Positions 53,336-61,698 of a stretch of DNA of 64,000 nucleotides are shown here, one piece after another; within the stretch, counting starts at the first letter, position 1, and every line of letters begins with the position of its first letter. The notes under the pieces are model-generated. The model was given only the letters and a program-made list of their open reading frames with translations, was not told the origin of the DNA and ran no database searches. The translations under genes were made by a program, and so were the position numbers. Source of the stretch: JAYFNU01 sp964622315 (GTDB taxonomy: Bacteria > Bacillota > Clostridia > Oscillospirales > Ruminococcaceae); NCBI GenBank assembly GCA_964622315.1, contig CAZUOY010000003.1, forward strand, positions 5,811 through 69,810, written 5' to 3'.

Positions 53336-55081
53336 ATGTCTGACGGAAGAGTTTTTACAAAATCAAATATAAAGATTAACGCGCCGCGTAAGACTGTCTG
53401 GCGTTATCTTCTAAACGACCTCACACTTGAAAAGGCGCTGGGCTTTCCTGTTGAGATTATCCGTGACACCGAGGACTCGCGTTTTATAAGGCGAGTTGCA
53501 TTTAAAGGCGTGAGCTTTTATGTTCGTTACGAGGAGAACGCCGCGCATCTTTCGGGCGGCGGAAGCTACATAGATATCATACTTAACGACGCGGGCGAGT
53601 CAACAGGCGTTGAGCTGTCCGTTATAGGCGGCGGCGAGGGCGGCTTTTCTTCCAAGCACGAGGCTGTGGACGGCTTTTTGGGCAGACTAAAGGCGGAGGT
53701 TGAGGGCGTTAAGTTCGTGCCGACGGCAAGCTATGCTCTACCGCAGGAAGAAGCAGTTCAATATGGGCTTGAAAACGAAGCAGAAAGCGCAAGCACCCTT
53801 CACGAGCAAGCTGTGAACGCTGACGAAACGCAGGCGAACGAGAAGAAACGAAGTGGCAAGGAGTCGCCGTTTTTAACAAATATTATTTGTGTCGTGGTTT
53901 CACTGCTTCTCGTGGCTACGGCTGGTTACCTCGGTTGGAGGTATCTGCTTCCTAAGGTATATGACGGTGAGCAAGCGGACCTTTCGGCATATTCAAACGA
54001 GGTGACCTACGAAAACGCTTTGAAGCTGGAGCTGGGTTTCAGTCAAAGCGAGGTTGAAAACATCTTCGGAATTACGGGTGAGGAAGTAAACGGAAAGATT
54101 CTATACTGTTCCGCCGAACTCTCTGACGGAACTCCCGCAAGACAGGTTTTAATCGGCTACGAAAAGCATATAATAAACTCGATGACCTATCTCGATATCG
54201 CGAGCGCCCGCACCTTTCTTAAAGAGGATTTCACCTTAAAGGGCGTATATCCCACCGAGATATCGGTTAAAGGAGTTGCCGACGCGGCGGCGCTTCCCGT
54301 TTCAATGTACAGGTTATATTACGACGCAAACGGCGAACGAATAGCCGAGGTGAATTTCGGATACTGCGACCCTTACGCTAATTTCAGCGGGTCGTGGCGC
54401 GGTCAGTTTGCGGTGACGCTAAACGCCGACACCGCCAAGGTTTCCTCCAAGAGCTGGGTGGTTTACGGCGCGGGCGACGGTCTAACGGTTTCGTCTCTTG
54501 AGGGCACCGCGCTTTCTAAACAGTACAGTAGCTATGATGATTACCTCAATGATAAATTCACCTTCGACAGAATGATGATTATGAAGTCGAAGTACACTAA
54601 GGGCGACGTAAAGAACCTTTTTGGAGCAGAACCCGTTGTTTATTACGACGGAAGCGAAACTACCGGCACAATTCTTTACGGGATTTCCTCAAGCGAGCTT
54701 ATCGCGAACACGCAGACGCCTGTTTGGAGAATGTCCTTCGGGTACGATACGAAAGGGCATTTCAGAATGTGCTCTTTTACAAATATGCGGTTTATAAATA
54801 TGCGCGGGCTTCTTGACGGCACCGCCTACGAGACGGTCTCTAAGGGAATGTCCTATTTAGAGGTAAGGAAGCTTGTGGGGCTTATGCCCACGGCAATTTA
54901 CTTTGACGAAAGCTGTTACACCGTTTGCTTCGGTCGGCTCATTGACGAAAGCGGCGCGGACGACCAGTTTGAGCTGGTGGTAAGAATGAGCGTAGCGGAC
55001 GACACTGTGCAAGCGGTATTCAACAATGTCGCAAGAGGCGAGGCTATAGACGCAAAGGGCGAAGCAGAAGGGGAGGCATAA
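53336..55081 (+). CDS. SRPBCC-TM-BamE-like repeat protein 2
   Basis: 581 residues from the ATG at 53,336 with GAAGGAAG upstream. Same order as the preceding protein: SRPBCC-like domain (KSNIKINAPRKTVWRYLLNDL, about 1-135), acidic linker, TM helix (about 185-205, IICVVVSLLLVATAGYLGW), and three BamE-like units: LELGFSQSEVENIFGI, MKSKYTKGDVKNLFGAEP and VSKGMSYLEVRKLVGLMPTA. The N-terminus is presumably cytoplasmic and the repeats extracytoplasmic. No enzyme motif is visible. It is followed 7 nt later by a membrane protein gene. Confidence 0.78.
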   Translation: MSDGRVFTKSNIKINAPRKTVWRYLLNDLTLEKALGFPVEIIRDTEDSRFIRRVAFKGVSFYVRYEENAAHLSGGGSYIDIILNDAGESTGVELSVIGGGEGGFSSKHEAVDGFLGRLKAEVEGVKFVPTASYALPQEEAVQYGLENEAESASTLHEQAVNADETQANEKKRSGKESPFLTNIICVVVSLLLVATAGYLGWRYLLPKVYDGEQADLSAYSNEVTYENALKLELGFSQSEVENIFGITGEEVNGKILYCSAELSDGTPARQVLIGYEKHIINSMTYLDIASARTFLKEDFTLKGVYPTEISVKGVADAAALPVSMYRLYYDANGERIAEVNFGYCDPYANFSGSWRGQFAVTLNADTAKVSSKSWVVYGAGDGLTVSSLEGTALSKQYSSYDDYLNDKFTFDRMMIMKSKYTKGDVKNLFGAEPVVYYDGSETTGTILYGISSSELIANTQTPVWRMSFGYDTKGHFRMCSFTNMRFINMRGLLDGTAYETVSKGMSYLEVRKLVGLMPTAIYFDESCYTVCFGRLIDESGADDQFELVVRMSVADDTVQAVFNNVARGEAIDAKGEAEGEA

Positions 55082-55088
55082 ACAAGAG

Positions 55089-56447
55089 ATGAAGAATTTT
55101 GAGTATCCGAACAGACAGAGAATGTCGCAGTTTGTAACGACGGAGATGCGTATGTTTAACAGCGTCGGCGGCGTTCGTGCCGTGACGTGGATAACAATAA
55201 TAACCCTCTGGCTTGAGATACTCTTTGCTTTCTTCTACTTTTTAAGCCGCGGACGCAGCCGAGACAGTCTCGTGCATATGTCTTTGCTTATAGCTGTTTT
55301 TGTGCTGTATCTAATCGCTACAGTGGTGAAAAACATCTATTCGCGGCGAAACGGCGAGTACTATGACGTTACAATGTTTTATCTTTCGGCGTCCTTCTTT
55401 ATCAGCGCGTTTTCTTCCTATTTGTTTTTATCTACTGCATGGTTTTGGAACTTTAACGGCGTTATTCCCGGCGGCTCCGCTTCGGTGGTGAAGTACGTCA
55501 TTTCACACATCTTCTGGCTTCCGGGTGCGGCGTTGTTGTTCTACGCGGTAATGCTTTTATTCGAGCCTAAAAGCTCACGCGTGCGTTTCGGCGGATTCTA
55601 CTGGATAAACTGTCTTCTGCCCGCTTTACCGCTTGCGGTAACGCTTATTGTAAGCATGATAAAGTTTCCCCGCCGTCAGGCTGAGGCGGCTGAGGTGCTG
55701 GCGTTTTTATCTATAACGCTTTTACTCTATATAGCTGTAAGATACGCGGTAAAGGGCTTCCTTTACTTTCTTCTTAACCGAACCGAGCCGAGGAATAATG
55801 AGGGGACAGCCATTCCCGACACAAAAACCGTAAGGCACGCTTATGAGAACGAGACGGTGGAGAGCGCCGCTCTTTCGGAGGAAATAGCGAAAAAGGCTGA
55901 ACTGATAGCACTGCGCCGTAATAGCAAAGAAGACAAACTTGAGGTTGAAACGGAAGAAAAGAAGGAAGAACCGACCAAACCGAAGGCGGAAAAGTCCAAG
56001 CCCGAAAAGACGGACGCGACGAATGAAGACAAGGCTGAAAATGAACCGACCGCTGAAGATAAGCCTAAAGAAGTGAAAAAGACTAAAAAAGACAAAGCGG
56101 CTGAGAAGAAGACAAAGCCCGCGAAAGACTCGGAAAAACCGAAGGAGAACAGTCCCAAAAGTAAGGATAAGGCTAAGCCGCCGATTAAAGATATCCTCCT
56201 TAATGCCGCCAAGAACGTGGCGCCAAAGAAGACAGAGAAGAAGGACGACAAGGAAATTAAGAAATCGGCCAAGCCGCCGATTAAAGAGATTATCCTTAAC
56301 GCCGCCAAGAACGTGACACCAAAGAAAACAGAGAAAAAGGACGATAAAGAAACGGAAAAGCCCGAACAGGGAAAGAAGGTCTTTCGGGTAAAACCGCTTG
56401 AGGAACCGCGAGAAAAGAAGATATACCACCGCGAGAACAAGAAATAA
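55089..56447 (+). CDS. multi-pass membrane protein with Lys/Glu-rich repeat tail
   Basis: 452 residues: about five or six TM helices in residues 25-235, then a highly charged, Lys/Glu/Pro-rich tail (about 265-452) with two copies of a roughly 30-residue unit (KPPIKDILLNAAKNV ... KPPIKEIILNAAKNV). The tail looks disordered with two embedded helical segments, perhaps binding sites. No family recognised. Third gene of the SRPBCC operon; ends at a terminator. Confidence 0.72.
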   Translation: MKNFEYPNRQRMSQFVTTEMRMFNSVGGVRAVTWITIITLWLEILFAFFYFLSRGRSRDSLVHMSLLIAVFVLYLIATVVKNIYSRRNGEYYDVTMFYLSASFFISAFSSYLFLSTAWFWNFNGVIPGGSASVVKYVISHIFWLPGAALLFYAVMLLFEPKSSRVRFGGFYWINCLLPALPLAVTLIVSMIKFPRRQAEAAEVLAFLSITLLLYIAVRYAVKGFLYFLLNRTEPRNNEGTAIPDTKTVRHAYENETVESAALSEEIAKKAELIALRRNSKEDKLEVETEEKKEEPTKPKAEKSKPEKTDATNEDKAENEPTAEDKPKEVKKTKKDKAAEKKTKPAKDSEKPKENSPKSKDKAKPPIKDILLNAAKNVAPKKTEKKDDKEIKKSAKPPIKEIILNAAKNVTPKKTEKKDDKETEKPEQGKKVFRVKPLEEPREKKIYHRENKK

Positions 56448-56450
56448 AAA

Positions 56451-56473
56451 AACGCCGACTTTATGTCGGCGTT
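56451..56473. terminator. bidirectional terminator
   Basis: Perfect 9-bp stem AACGCCGAC / GTCGGCGTT between convergent genes, with an A-run on the left and a T-rich stretch on the right. Confidence 0.88.
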
Positions 56474-56481
56474 TACTTTTT

Positions 56482-56952
56482 CTATTGCATTTCGGTAAGG
56501 TTGCAAATCACGTTGTTTTTAAGTATATCCACCGTTGCAAATTTAATCCCGTCATAGGCGTTAGCGTTGCCGGGGTTTAGATAATAAACATTATCCTTTA
56601 TCCCGAAGAAGGGAATATGCGTATGCCCGAAAAGAACAATGTCAGCTTTCTTGTCGGCGGCGAGCCGCTCAAGGCCTTCCATTGAGCCCTTCACTCCGAA
56701 GCGGTGACCGTGGGTGTAAACCACACGTTTGCCGCCTATCTCAATAAGCTTGGTGTCAATGTCAAGGCTGGAATAGTCGCAGTTTCCCGTCACGGCAAGA
56801 ATATTCGCCGTTGGAAAGCTTTCACGAAGAATAACTGCGTCTTCGTAGCCGTCGCCTAAATGTATAAAGTAGTCCGCGCCCTCTTGAGCTTCCATAACCT
56901 TTTTTAACCGATACGCCTTTCCGTGCGAATCGGAAAACACAACAATTCTCAT
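56482..56952 (-). CDS. YfcE/MJ0936-type metallophosphoesterase
   Basis: 156 residues, calcineurin-like fold: VFSDSHG (metal ligands Asp, His), HLGDGYEDA, VTGNCDY (GNxD), VVYTHGHRFG and LFGHTHIPFF. Members hydrolyse phosphodiesters; the physiological substrate is unknown. Its ATG overlaps the rsmI stop by 4 nt. Confidence 0.92.
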   Translation of the reverse strand: MRIVVFSDSHGKAYRLKKVMEAQEGADYFIHLGDGYEDAVILRESFPTANILAVTGNCDYSSLDIDTKLIEIGGKRVVYTHGHRFGVKGSMEGLERLAADKKADIVLFGHTHIPFFGIKDNVYYLNPGNANAYDGIKFATVDILKNNVICNLTEMQ

Positions 56953-57797
56953 TCCGTTTCCCTGTTTTTAAGTACGAGCTTATAAAGCTCTCCTTTTTTT
57001 ATATTTGTTTTTGCCGCGGCTTGCTTGCAAGCATCAGAAAGGCTAAGCCCTTGTGCCAAAAGAAGCTCGACGGTCTTAACTGCGTCGTCTTCGGTCGTTT
57101 CTTCCGTTTTGTCAGCAACAGCTTTGCCGGAAACAACAAGCACATATTCACCCTTAGGCTCGCGCTCGGCGTAGAGTTCGTTTGCTTCGCGCAAGGTGGT
57201 CTTGACTATCTCCTCGTGAAGCTTTGTCAGCTCGCGTGCTAAAGTGATTTCGCGGTCGCCAAAGGTCTTTAAAAGGTCCGAAAGGGTGTTTCTCAGCTTA
57301 TGCGGAGCCTCATAAAAAATGAGTGTTCTGGTTTCGTTTTTCACTTCTTCCAGCCGCTCGCGTCTGCTTTTTCTGTTGACTGGAATGAACCCTTCAAAAA
57401 CGAACCGGCCGGTGACAAGCCCCGAGGCGCAAAGCGCGGTTATCGCGGCGCACGCTCCGGGAATGGGAATAACCTCAATTCCTGCGGCAATCGCCTGCTT
57501 TACAAGCAGCTCTCCTGGGTCGCTGACGGCGGGTGTGCCCGCGTCTGAACAAAGCGCGCAGCTTTCTCCTGAAAGGATACGGTTTATTACTGTCTCTCCG
57601 CGCTCGTACATATTATGCTGATAGTAGCTGACAAGCGGCTTTTTTATTTCAAAATGGTTTAACAGCTTAGCTGTTACTCTGGTATCCTCCGCGGCGATAA
57701 AATCAGTTGTTCTAAGCGTTTCTACAGCGCGCAAAGAAAGGTCCCCGAGGTTGCCTATGGGCGTAGCCACAATATAAAGCTTTCCCGCGTTATCCAT
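56949..57797 (-). CDS. rsmI: 16S rRNA (cytidine-1402-2'-O)-methyltransferase
   Basis: 282 residues, tetrapyrrole-methylase fold: LYIVATPIGNLGDLSLRAVE, AAEDTRVTAKLLNHF, CSDAGTPAVSDPGE, and IFYEAPHKL. It 2'-O-methylates C1402 of 16S rRNA. It follows the TrmN6-like methyltransferase by 4 nt, a conserved Bacillota pairing. Confidence 0.96.
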   Translation of the reverse strand: MDNAGKLYIVATPIGNLGDLSLRAVETLRTTDFIAAEDTRVTAKLLNHFEIKKPLVSYYQHNMYERGETVINRILSGESCALCSDAGTPAVSDPGELLVKQAIAAGIEVIPIPGACAAITALCASGLVTGRFVFEGFIPVNRKSRRERLEEVKNETRTLIFYEAPHKLRNTLSDLLKTFGDREITLARELTKLHEEIVKTTLREANELYAEREPKGEYVLVVSGKAVADKTEETTEDDAVKTVELLLAQGLSLSDACKQAAAKTNIKKGELYKLVLKNRETE

Positions 57798-57801
57798 CAG
57801 C

Positions 57802-58458
57802 TTATTCCTTAATTTCGTTATTTACTATTAAATCCGGCAGTACGCTGACCCCGGGGCCCGAGCGGTAGCGTGCCTCTATAAGTGCGAGCCAAGGCTCTGA
57901 GTCGGGCGACTTTCTTACGAAACGAAGACGCTTAATTCTAAGCTCGTTCTCCTCAAAGCAGGAAAAAACATTATCCAACCGTTCGGCGCGGTAGCATACG
58001 AACAGCTTTCCGCCCTCCTTTAAGGAACGGCGGGCTATCACCGCCGCGTCGCGAAGGGTTAGCGTTACCTCATGCCGCGCACTGCTTCTAAGCACGTTTT
58101 CGCTCAGCGTTCCGCTGTTAAAGTACGGTGGGTTGCAAAAGGCGGCGTCAAACTTTTTGTCGCTGGAAAATTCGCGCGCGTCGCAGTTAATTATGCTTAG
58201 ACGAACAAAGCTGTTCTCTCTTGCGGCTCGCTCGGCGAGCACGCTTGCCGCGGGGTTAATCTCCAGCGCGACGCATTCGCCCAAAAGACCTTCGTCGTAG
58301 AGCTTCAGCGGAATAATTCCGCAACCCGTACCAATATCGAGAATACGGTCGAACTTTTTAATTTTGGAAAAGTGCGCAAGAAGCAGACCGTCAAAGCTTA
58401 TTTTGTTGTTTTCATCGGTGTAAACGCACGCGCCGTGCGGTAGTTTTTCGCTTACCAC
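57802..58458 (-). CDS. tRNA1(Val) adenine-N6-methyltransferase-like protein (YabB/TrmN6 family)
   Basis: 218 residues from a GTG at 58,458 with GGAGG 8 nt upstream (the frame extends 12 codons further). Rossmann methyltransferase with the SAM loop ILDIGTGCGIIPL and the amino-methyltransferase motif CNPPYF (NPPY), indicating N6-adenine methylation. The E. coli homologue acts on A37 of tRNA1(Val). Clustered with rsmI. Confidence 0.88.
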   Translation of the reverse strand: MVSEKLPHGACVYTDENNKISFDGLLLAHFSKIKKFDRILDIGTGCGIIPLKLYDEGLLGECVALEINPAASVLAERAARENSFVRLSIINCDAREFSSDKKFDAAFCNPPYFNSGTLSENVLRSSARHEVTLTLRDAAVIARRSLKEGGKLFVCYRAERLDNVFSCFEENELRIKRLRFVRKSPDSEPWLALIEARYRSGPGVSVLPDLIVNNEIKE

Positions 58459-58545
58459 CCTTATGACCTCCGTTATAAGAAATACGGCGGACACTAATGG
58501 TGCCCGCCTGATATATTTCTCTTAATTTACTAACCTTGCGGCTGG

Positions 58546-58719
58546 TTATTCGGCGGAAATAGCCGAAGTGGGGCAGCCTGCCGTGCAAGCGTCGCAGTCG
58601 ATGCACTCGTCGGGGTTAACGTCGTACTTGTCATCAACATTTGTGATAGCGTCTACGGGGCAGGTCGCAGCGCAAGCGCCGCAGGAAATGCACTCGTCAT
58701 GATTAATTACGTGGGCCAT
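58546..58719 (-). CDS. small 2[4Fe-4S] ferredoxin
   Basis: 57 residues, ATG at 58,719 with AAGGAG 8 nt upstream. Two CxxCxxCxxxCP clusters: CISCGACAATCP and CIDCDACTAGCP. Typical clostridial 8-Fe ferredoxin, a soluble low-potential electron carrier. It sits between ricT and the TrmN6-like gene with its own spacing (about 70-90 nt each side), so it may have its own promoter. Confidence 0.95.
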   Translation of the reverse strand: MAHVINHDECISCGACAATCPVDAITNVDDKYDVNPDECIDCDACTAGCPTSAISAE

Positions 58720-58790
58720 GGTTTTTCTCCTTTGATTTAACTAATGAAATTACAAGTAAATAATAACATATAATTATATTTTTTCAAGGG

Positions 58791-59687
58791 TTATTCCGAA
58801 AAGAGTTTTTTTGCTTCGTCCTCGGATAGCTCGTCGGGTTCTTCAAACTCTTTCTTTTCGTGGCGAAGGTTAACGTGTTTACCCAAAACCTTCACATCGC
58901 TTACCGCATAGCTTTTCGGTGCGGCGTCGGGGTTTTCGTCAAGACGAACCTTTATATGCTGTTTTATAATGTTCATCTCCACCACTACGCCTCTGCCGTC
59001 GGCGGTTTCAACAAGCGTCCCGTTGCGCGGCATCTGTTTTAACAGGTCGTCGTAGACCGCCTGTTCATATTTAAGGCAGCACATAAGTCTTCCGCAGGAG
59101 CCTGATATCTTCGCGGGATTTAGGCTTTTACCCTGCTCCTTTGCCATCTTAATGGAAACAGGCTGAAAATCAAAAAGGAAGGTGGAACAGCAGAAGGGCC
59201 GTCCGCACATGCCAAGACCGCCGAGAAGCTTGCTTTCGTCACGCACGCCTATTTGGCGAAGCTCTATTCTTGTTCGGAAAACGCCGGCTAAGTCCTTCAC
59301 AAGTTCGCGGAAATCAACACGTCCGTCGGCGGTGAAGTAGAAAAGTATTTTTTGTCCGTCAAAGGTGTATTCTACATCAACAAGCTTCATTTCGGGGTTG
59401 TGAATAGCTATCTTCTGGTTACAGACGGAAAACGCTTTCTGTTCCTTTTCGCGGTTCGCCTTATACTGCTTTATATCCTCCGGAGTAGCCTTGCGCATAA
59501 CCGATTTCAGCGGCTTGACTATCTCTGAATCTTCAACCTCGTGAACGCCCAAAAGAACCGTGCCGCATTCAACGCCGCGTGCTGTTTCTACGACGGCGTA
59601 ATCGCCCTTTTTAAGCTCGTAATTGAGCGGGTCGAAATAATAAAGCTTTCCGACGCTTCTGAAGCGTATTCCAACTACCTTTGTCAT
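58791..59687 (-). CDS. ricT: PSP1-domain regulator RicT/YaaT
   Basis: 298 residues from the ATG at 59,687 (GGAG upstream). PSP1 domain with VVGIRFRSVGKLYYFDP, KLVDVEYTFDGQKILFYFTADGRVDFRELV and the Cys-rich core LGMCGRPFCCSTFL ... SGSCGRLMCCLKYE that binds an Fe-S cluster. In Bacillus, RicT acts with RicA and RicF in RNase Y targeting and in the sporulation phosphorelay. It follows holB by 10 nt; the holB-ricT pair is conserved in Bacillota. Confidence 0.95.
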   Translation of the reverse strand: MTKVVGIRFRSVGKLYYFDPLNYELKKGDYAVVETARGVECGTVLLGVHEVEDSEIVKPLKSVMRKATPEDIKQYKANREKEQKAFSVCNQKIAIHNPEMKLVDVEYTFDGQKILFYFTADGRVDFRELVKDLAGVFRTRIELRQIGVRDESKLLGGLGMCGRPFCCSTFLFDFQPVSIKMAKEQGKSLNPAKISGSCGRLMCCLKYEQAVYDDLLKQMPRNGTLVETADGRGVVVEMNIIKQHIKVRLDENPDAAPKSYAVSDVKVLGKHVNLRHEKKEFEEPDELSEDEAKKLFSE

Positions 59688-59697
59688 AAACTCTCCG

Positions 59698-60612
59698 TTA
59701 CAGCTGCGCCGCAAGCTCGGTACACAGCAACTTTAAATTAATATTGCGGGCGATATCGCTGTAACACTGCGACACCGCGCTTGATACCCTTTCAATTGAA
59801 GACGCAAGCTGAGGCCTCTTTTGAAGCATGGCTTGCAGATAAGCCGAGGCGTCATAAAGCACTGCGCGAAGCTCCTCTTTAGTCGGCGCGTTTTCAAGCT
59901 CCGAGAGGACGCTAAGCCTGTCCTCCTTTATCGCCGCCTCACAAAACCGCGCCGCGCAGTCGCACAGAGCCAGCCGTTCGGGGGAGGAAAGGGCGTTCTT
60001 TACAAGCCCCAGTCTTCCGCCGTAAAGCGAACAAAGACCTTGAATTCGAGCTTTGTCATAAGATGGATAAAGCCTTAATATCTCCGCTTCGCAAACCTTT
60101 TCGGGAAGCAAAGACATACTGTATCTCGCGCAGCGGGAAAGAATAGTGGCAATAAGCTCGCTTTCGCACCGCGCGGTAATAATAAAAATAACATTCTTCG
60201 GCGGAGACTCAAGCACCTTTAACAGCGCGTTCGAGGAGCTTTGGTTGAGGTTGTAAGCGTCCTTGATAATTGCGACGCGTCTGCCGTTTGCCGTTACCGC
60301 CGCCTTATTAAGCTCATATACGGCGGAGCGTATATCGTCTACCGCTATTTCGCCCGAAGCGCCTGAGCCCGTGACGGTAATACAGTCGGGGTGAACGCCC
60401 CGTTCCACGCGCCCACATTCATCTTCAAGATAAGCCGCAGCGTAAAGCTTCGCAAAGAAGTTTTTGCCGCAGCCGTCCTCGCCCGTAATTAGGTTTGCGT
60501 GAAAGACGCGGTTCGCTTCCAACAGCTCGGAAATATTCTTTTTAAGCGCCTCGTTCCCTAAAAGGGCGGTGAAATAATCAGATTTTTTCAAAGCGTTCAA
60601 TATTCTGTACAA
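59698..60612 (-). CDS. holB: DNA polymerase III subunit delta' (clamp loader)
   Basis: About 300 residues; the start is uncertain (TTG at 60,612 overlapping darA, or TTG at 60,591). AAA+ fold: LLGNEALKKNISELL, P-loop-like TGEDGCGKNFFA (Asn where Ser/Thr is usual), SNALLKVLESPP and the SRC motif LSRCARY, which completes neighbouring ATP sites. The zinc module usual in δ' (four Cys) is reduced to two Cys in YLEDECGRVERGVHPDC, so it probably binds no zinc. It is non-catalytic in the clamp loader. Confidence 0.9.
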   Translation of the reverse strand: MYRILNALKKSDYFTALLGNEALKKNISELLEANRVFHANLITGEDGCGKNFFAKLYAAAYLEDECGRVERGVHPDCITVTGSGASGEIAVDDIRSAVYELNKAAVTANGRRVAIIKDAYNLNQSSSNALLKVLESPPKNVIFIITARCESELIATILSRCARYSMSLLPEKVCEAEILRLYPSYDKARIQGLCSLYGGRLGLVKNALSSPERLALCDCAARFCEAAIKEDRLSVLSELENAPTKEELRAVLYDASAYLQAMLQKRPQLASSIERVSSAVSQCYSDIARNINLKLLCTELAAQL

Positions 60613-60901
60613 ACAAGGTGGCTCCGCCTACCGTGACCTCTACAGGATAGGCGCTCGGAAGCCCCATACCGTAGGAAGCAGTGGAGGGAACGAGCTGTTT
60701 GCGTTGCTTGCTTTGTTCGGTGATTATCTCAATTACGCGGTCAACCTTATCGTCGTCCACGGCGGTGATAAAGGTAACGTTCCCGGCGAGAAGAAATCCG
60801 CCTGTCGTCGCGGTGCGGGTGACGGAAAAGCCCTCGCTTGTCAGTCCCGACTGCACGGCGGTGCTGTCGTCCTTATTAACTATGGCTGTAATAAGTTTCA
60901 T
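60578..60901 (-). CDS. darA: PII-like cyclic-di-AMP receptor (DarA/PstA)
   Basis: 108 residues from the ATG at 60,901 (AAGGAGC upstream). PII-like fold: MKLITAIVNKDDSTAV, GFSVTRTATTGGFLLAGNVTF and a C-terminal VEVTVGGATLFVQNIERFEK. It binds c-di-AMP and transmits the signal by an unknown partner. It is co-transcribed with holB and ricT, an order seen widely in Bacillota (darA-holB-ricT). Confidence 0.95.
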   Translation of the reverse strand: MKLITAIVNKDDSTAVQSGLTSEGFSVTRTATTGGFLLAGNVTFITAVDDDKVDRVIEIITEQSKQRKQLVPSTASYGMGLPSAYPVEVTVGGATLFVQNIERFEKI

Positions 60902-61251
60902 TGTCTTAGCTCCTTTTCGAGTCAATTATATTATAACCTATTACCCTTATTGCTATTTTATCATTAAGCTGAATAAAATACCACTTTATTTTTGTTTTCG
61001 GCTTTGTAAATTTATTAACGCTTTTTAAACGGAAAGTTGAACCGCCTTTCCTTTCGCACGCGAAAGCGGTTAAAACCGATTACGCAGAAAGGGCACTTTT
61101 CAACGATTTCAACAGAGTTTTCAACAATCGCATAAAAATCGGTTTATACGCGCCGTAATCTATAAAGAATTAAATATACTTTTTTTCGACATAATTCAAA
61201 CACGAAAAAGATAAAACCAAACATAATTTATCACAAAAACGAATAAAAACC
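60902..61251. other. 350-bp intergenic region with partial copy of the terminal repeat family
   Basis: AT-rich gap upstream of darA and downstream of tadA. A TATAAT (minus strand, about 60,937) could be the darA -10 box. At 61,039-61,070, GAACCGCCTTTC and ACGCGAAAG match parts of the 113-bp repeats near 63,780, and form an inverted repeat (AACCGC...GCGGTT). No ORF supported. Confidence 0.5.
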
Positions 61252-61698
61252 CTAACGCAGACTTTCAAAAAAACGGCTTAACAGCTCTGAGCATTCTTCT
61301 GAAAGCACGCCGCTTTTTAAAATCGGCTTATGACCGAGAGGCATTTCGAAAAGGTTACATACGCTTCCCGTACAGCCCGCGCGCGCGTCAAAGGCGCCGA
61401 AAACCACCCGTTTGAGCCGCGCATTTATAATTGCGCCCGCGCACATTACGCAGGGCTCCAGTGTTACAAAAAGCTCACATTCCGATAGCCGCCAGCCGTG
61501 AAGCGCCTTACAAGCGCGGTCGATAGCCAAAATTTCGGCGTGATGCAGAGCGTTGTTCTCACTTTCGCGAGTATTATAAGCGCGCGCAATAATCTCGCCC
61601 TCACGCACAATTACCGCGCCCACGGGTGTCTCGCCCAGAGAAAGCGCAAGCTTAGCCTCCGAAAGCGCTTCGGTCATATACTGTTCATCTCTTGTCAT
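61252..61698 (-). CDS. tadA: tRNA-specific adenosine deaminase
   Basis: 148 residues from the ATG at 61,698, which overlaps the upstream CPBP stop by 4 nt. Cytidine-deaminase fold with the zinc site HAEILA and PCVMCAGA. It deaminates A34 to inosine in tRNA-Arg(ACG). That tRNA is encoded about 2 kb away in this window (63,638). Confidence 0.96.
   Translation of the reverse strand: MTRDEQYMTEALSEAKLALSLGETPVGAVIVREGEIIARAYNTRESENNALHHAEILAIDRACKALHGWRLSECELFVTLEPCVMCAGAIINARLKRVVFGAFDARAGCTGSVCNLFEMPLGHKPILKSGVLSEECSELLSRFFESLR

Noticed and set aside
55722..56506. Long minus-strand ORFs
   Set aside because: They are antisense to the Lys/Glu-rich tail; the biased composition (Phe/Leu/Ser) is a mirror of A/G-rich sense codons.
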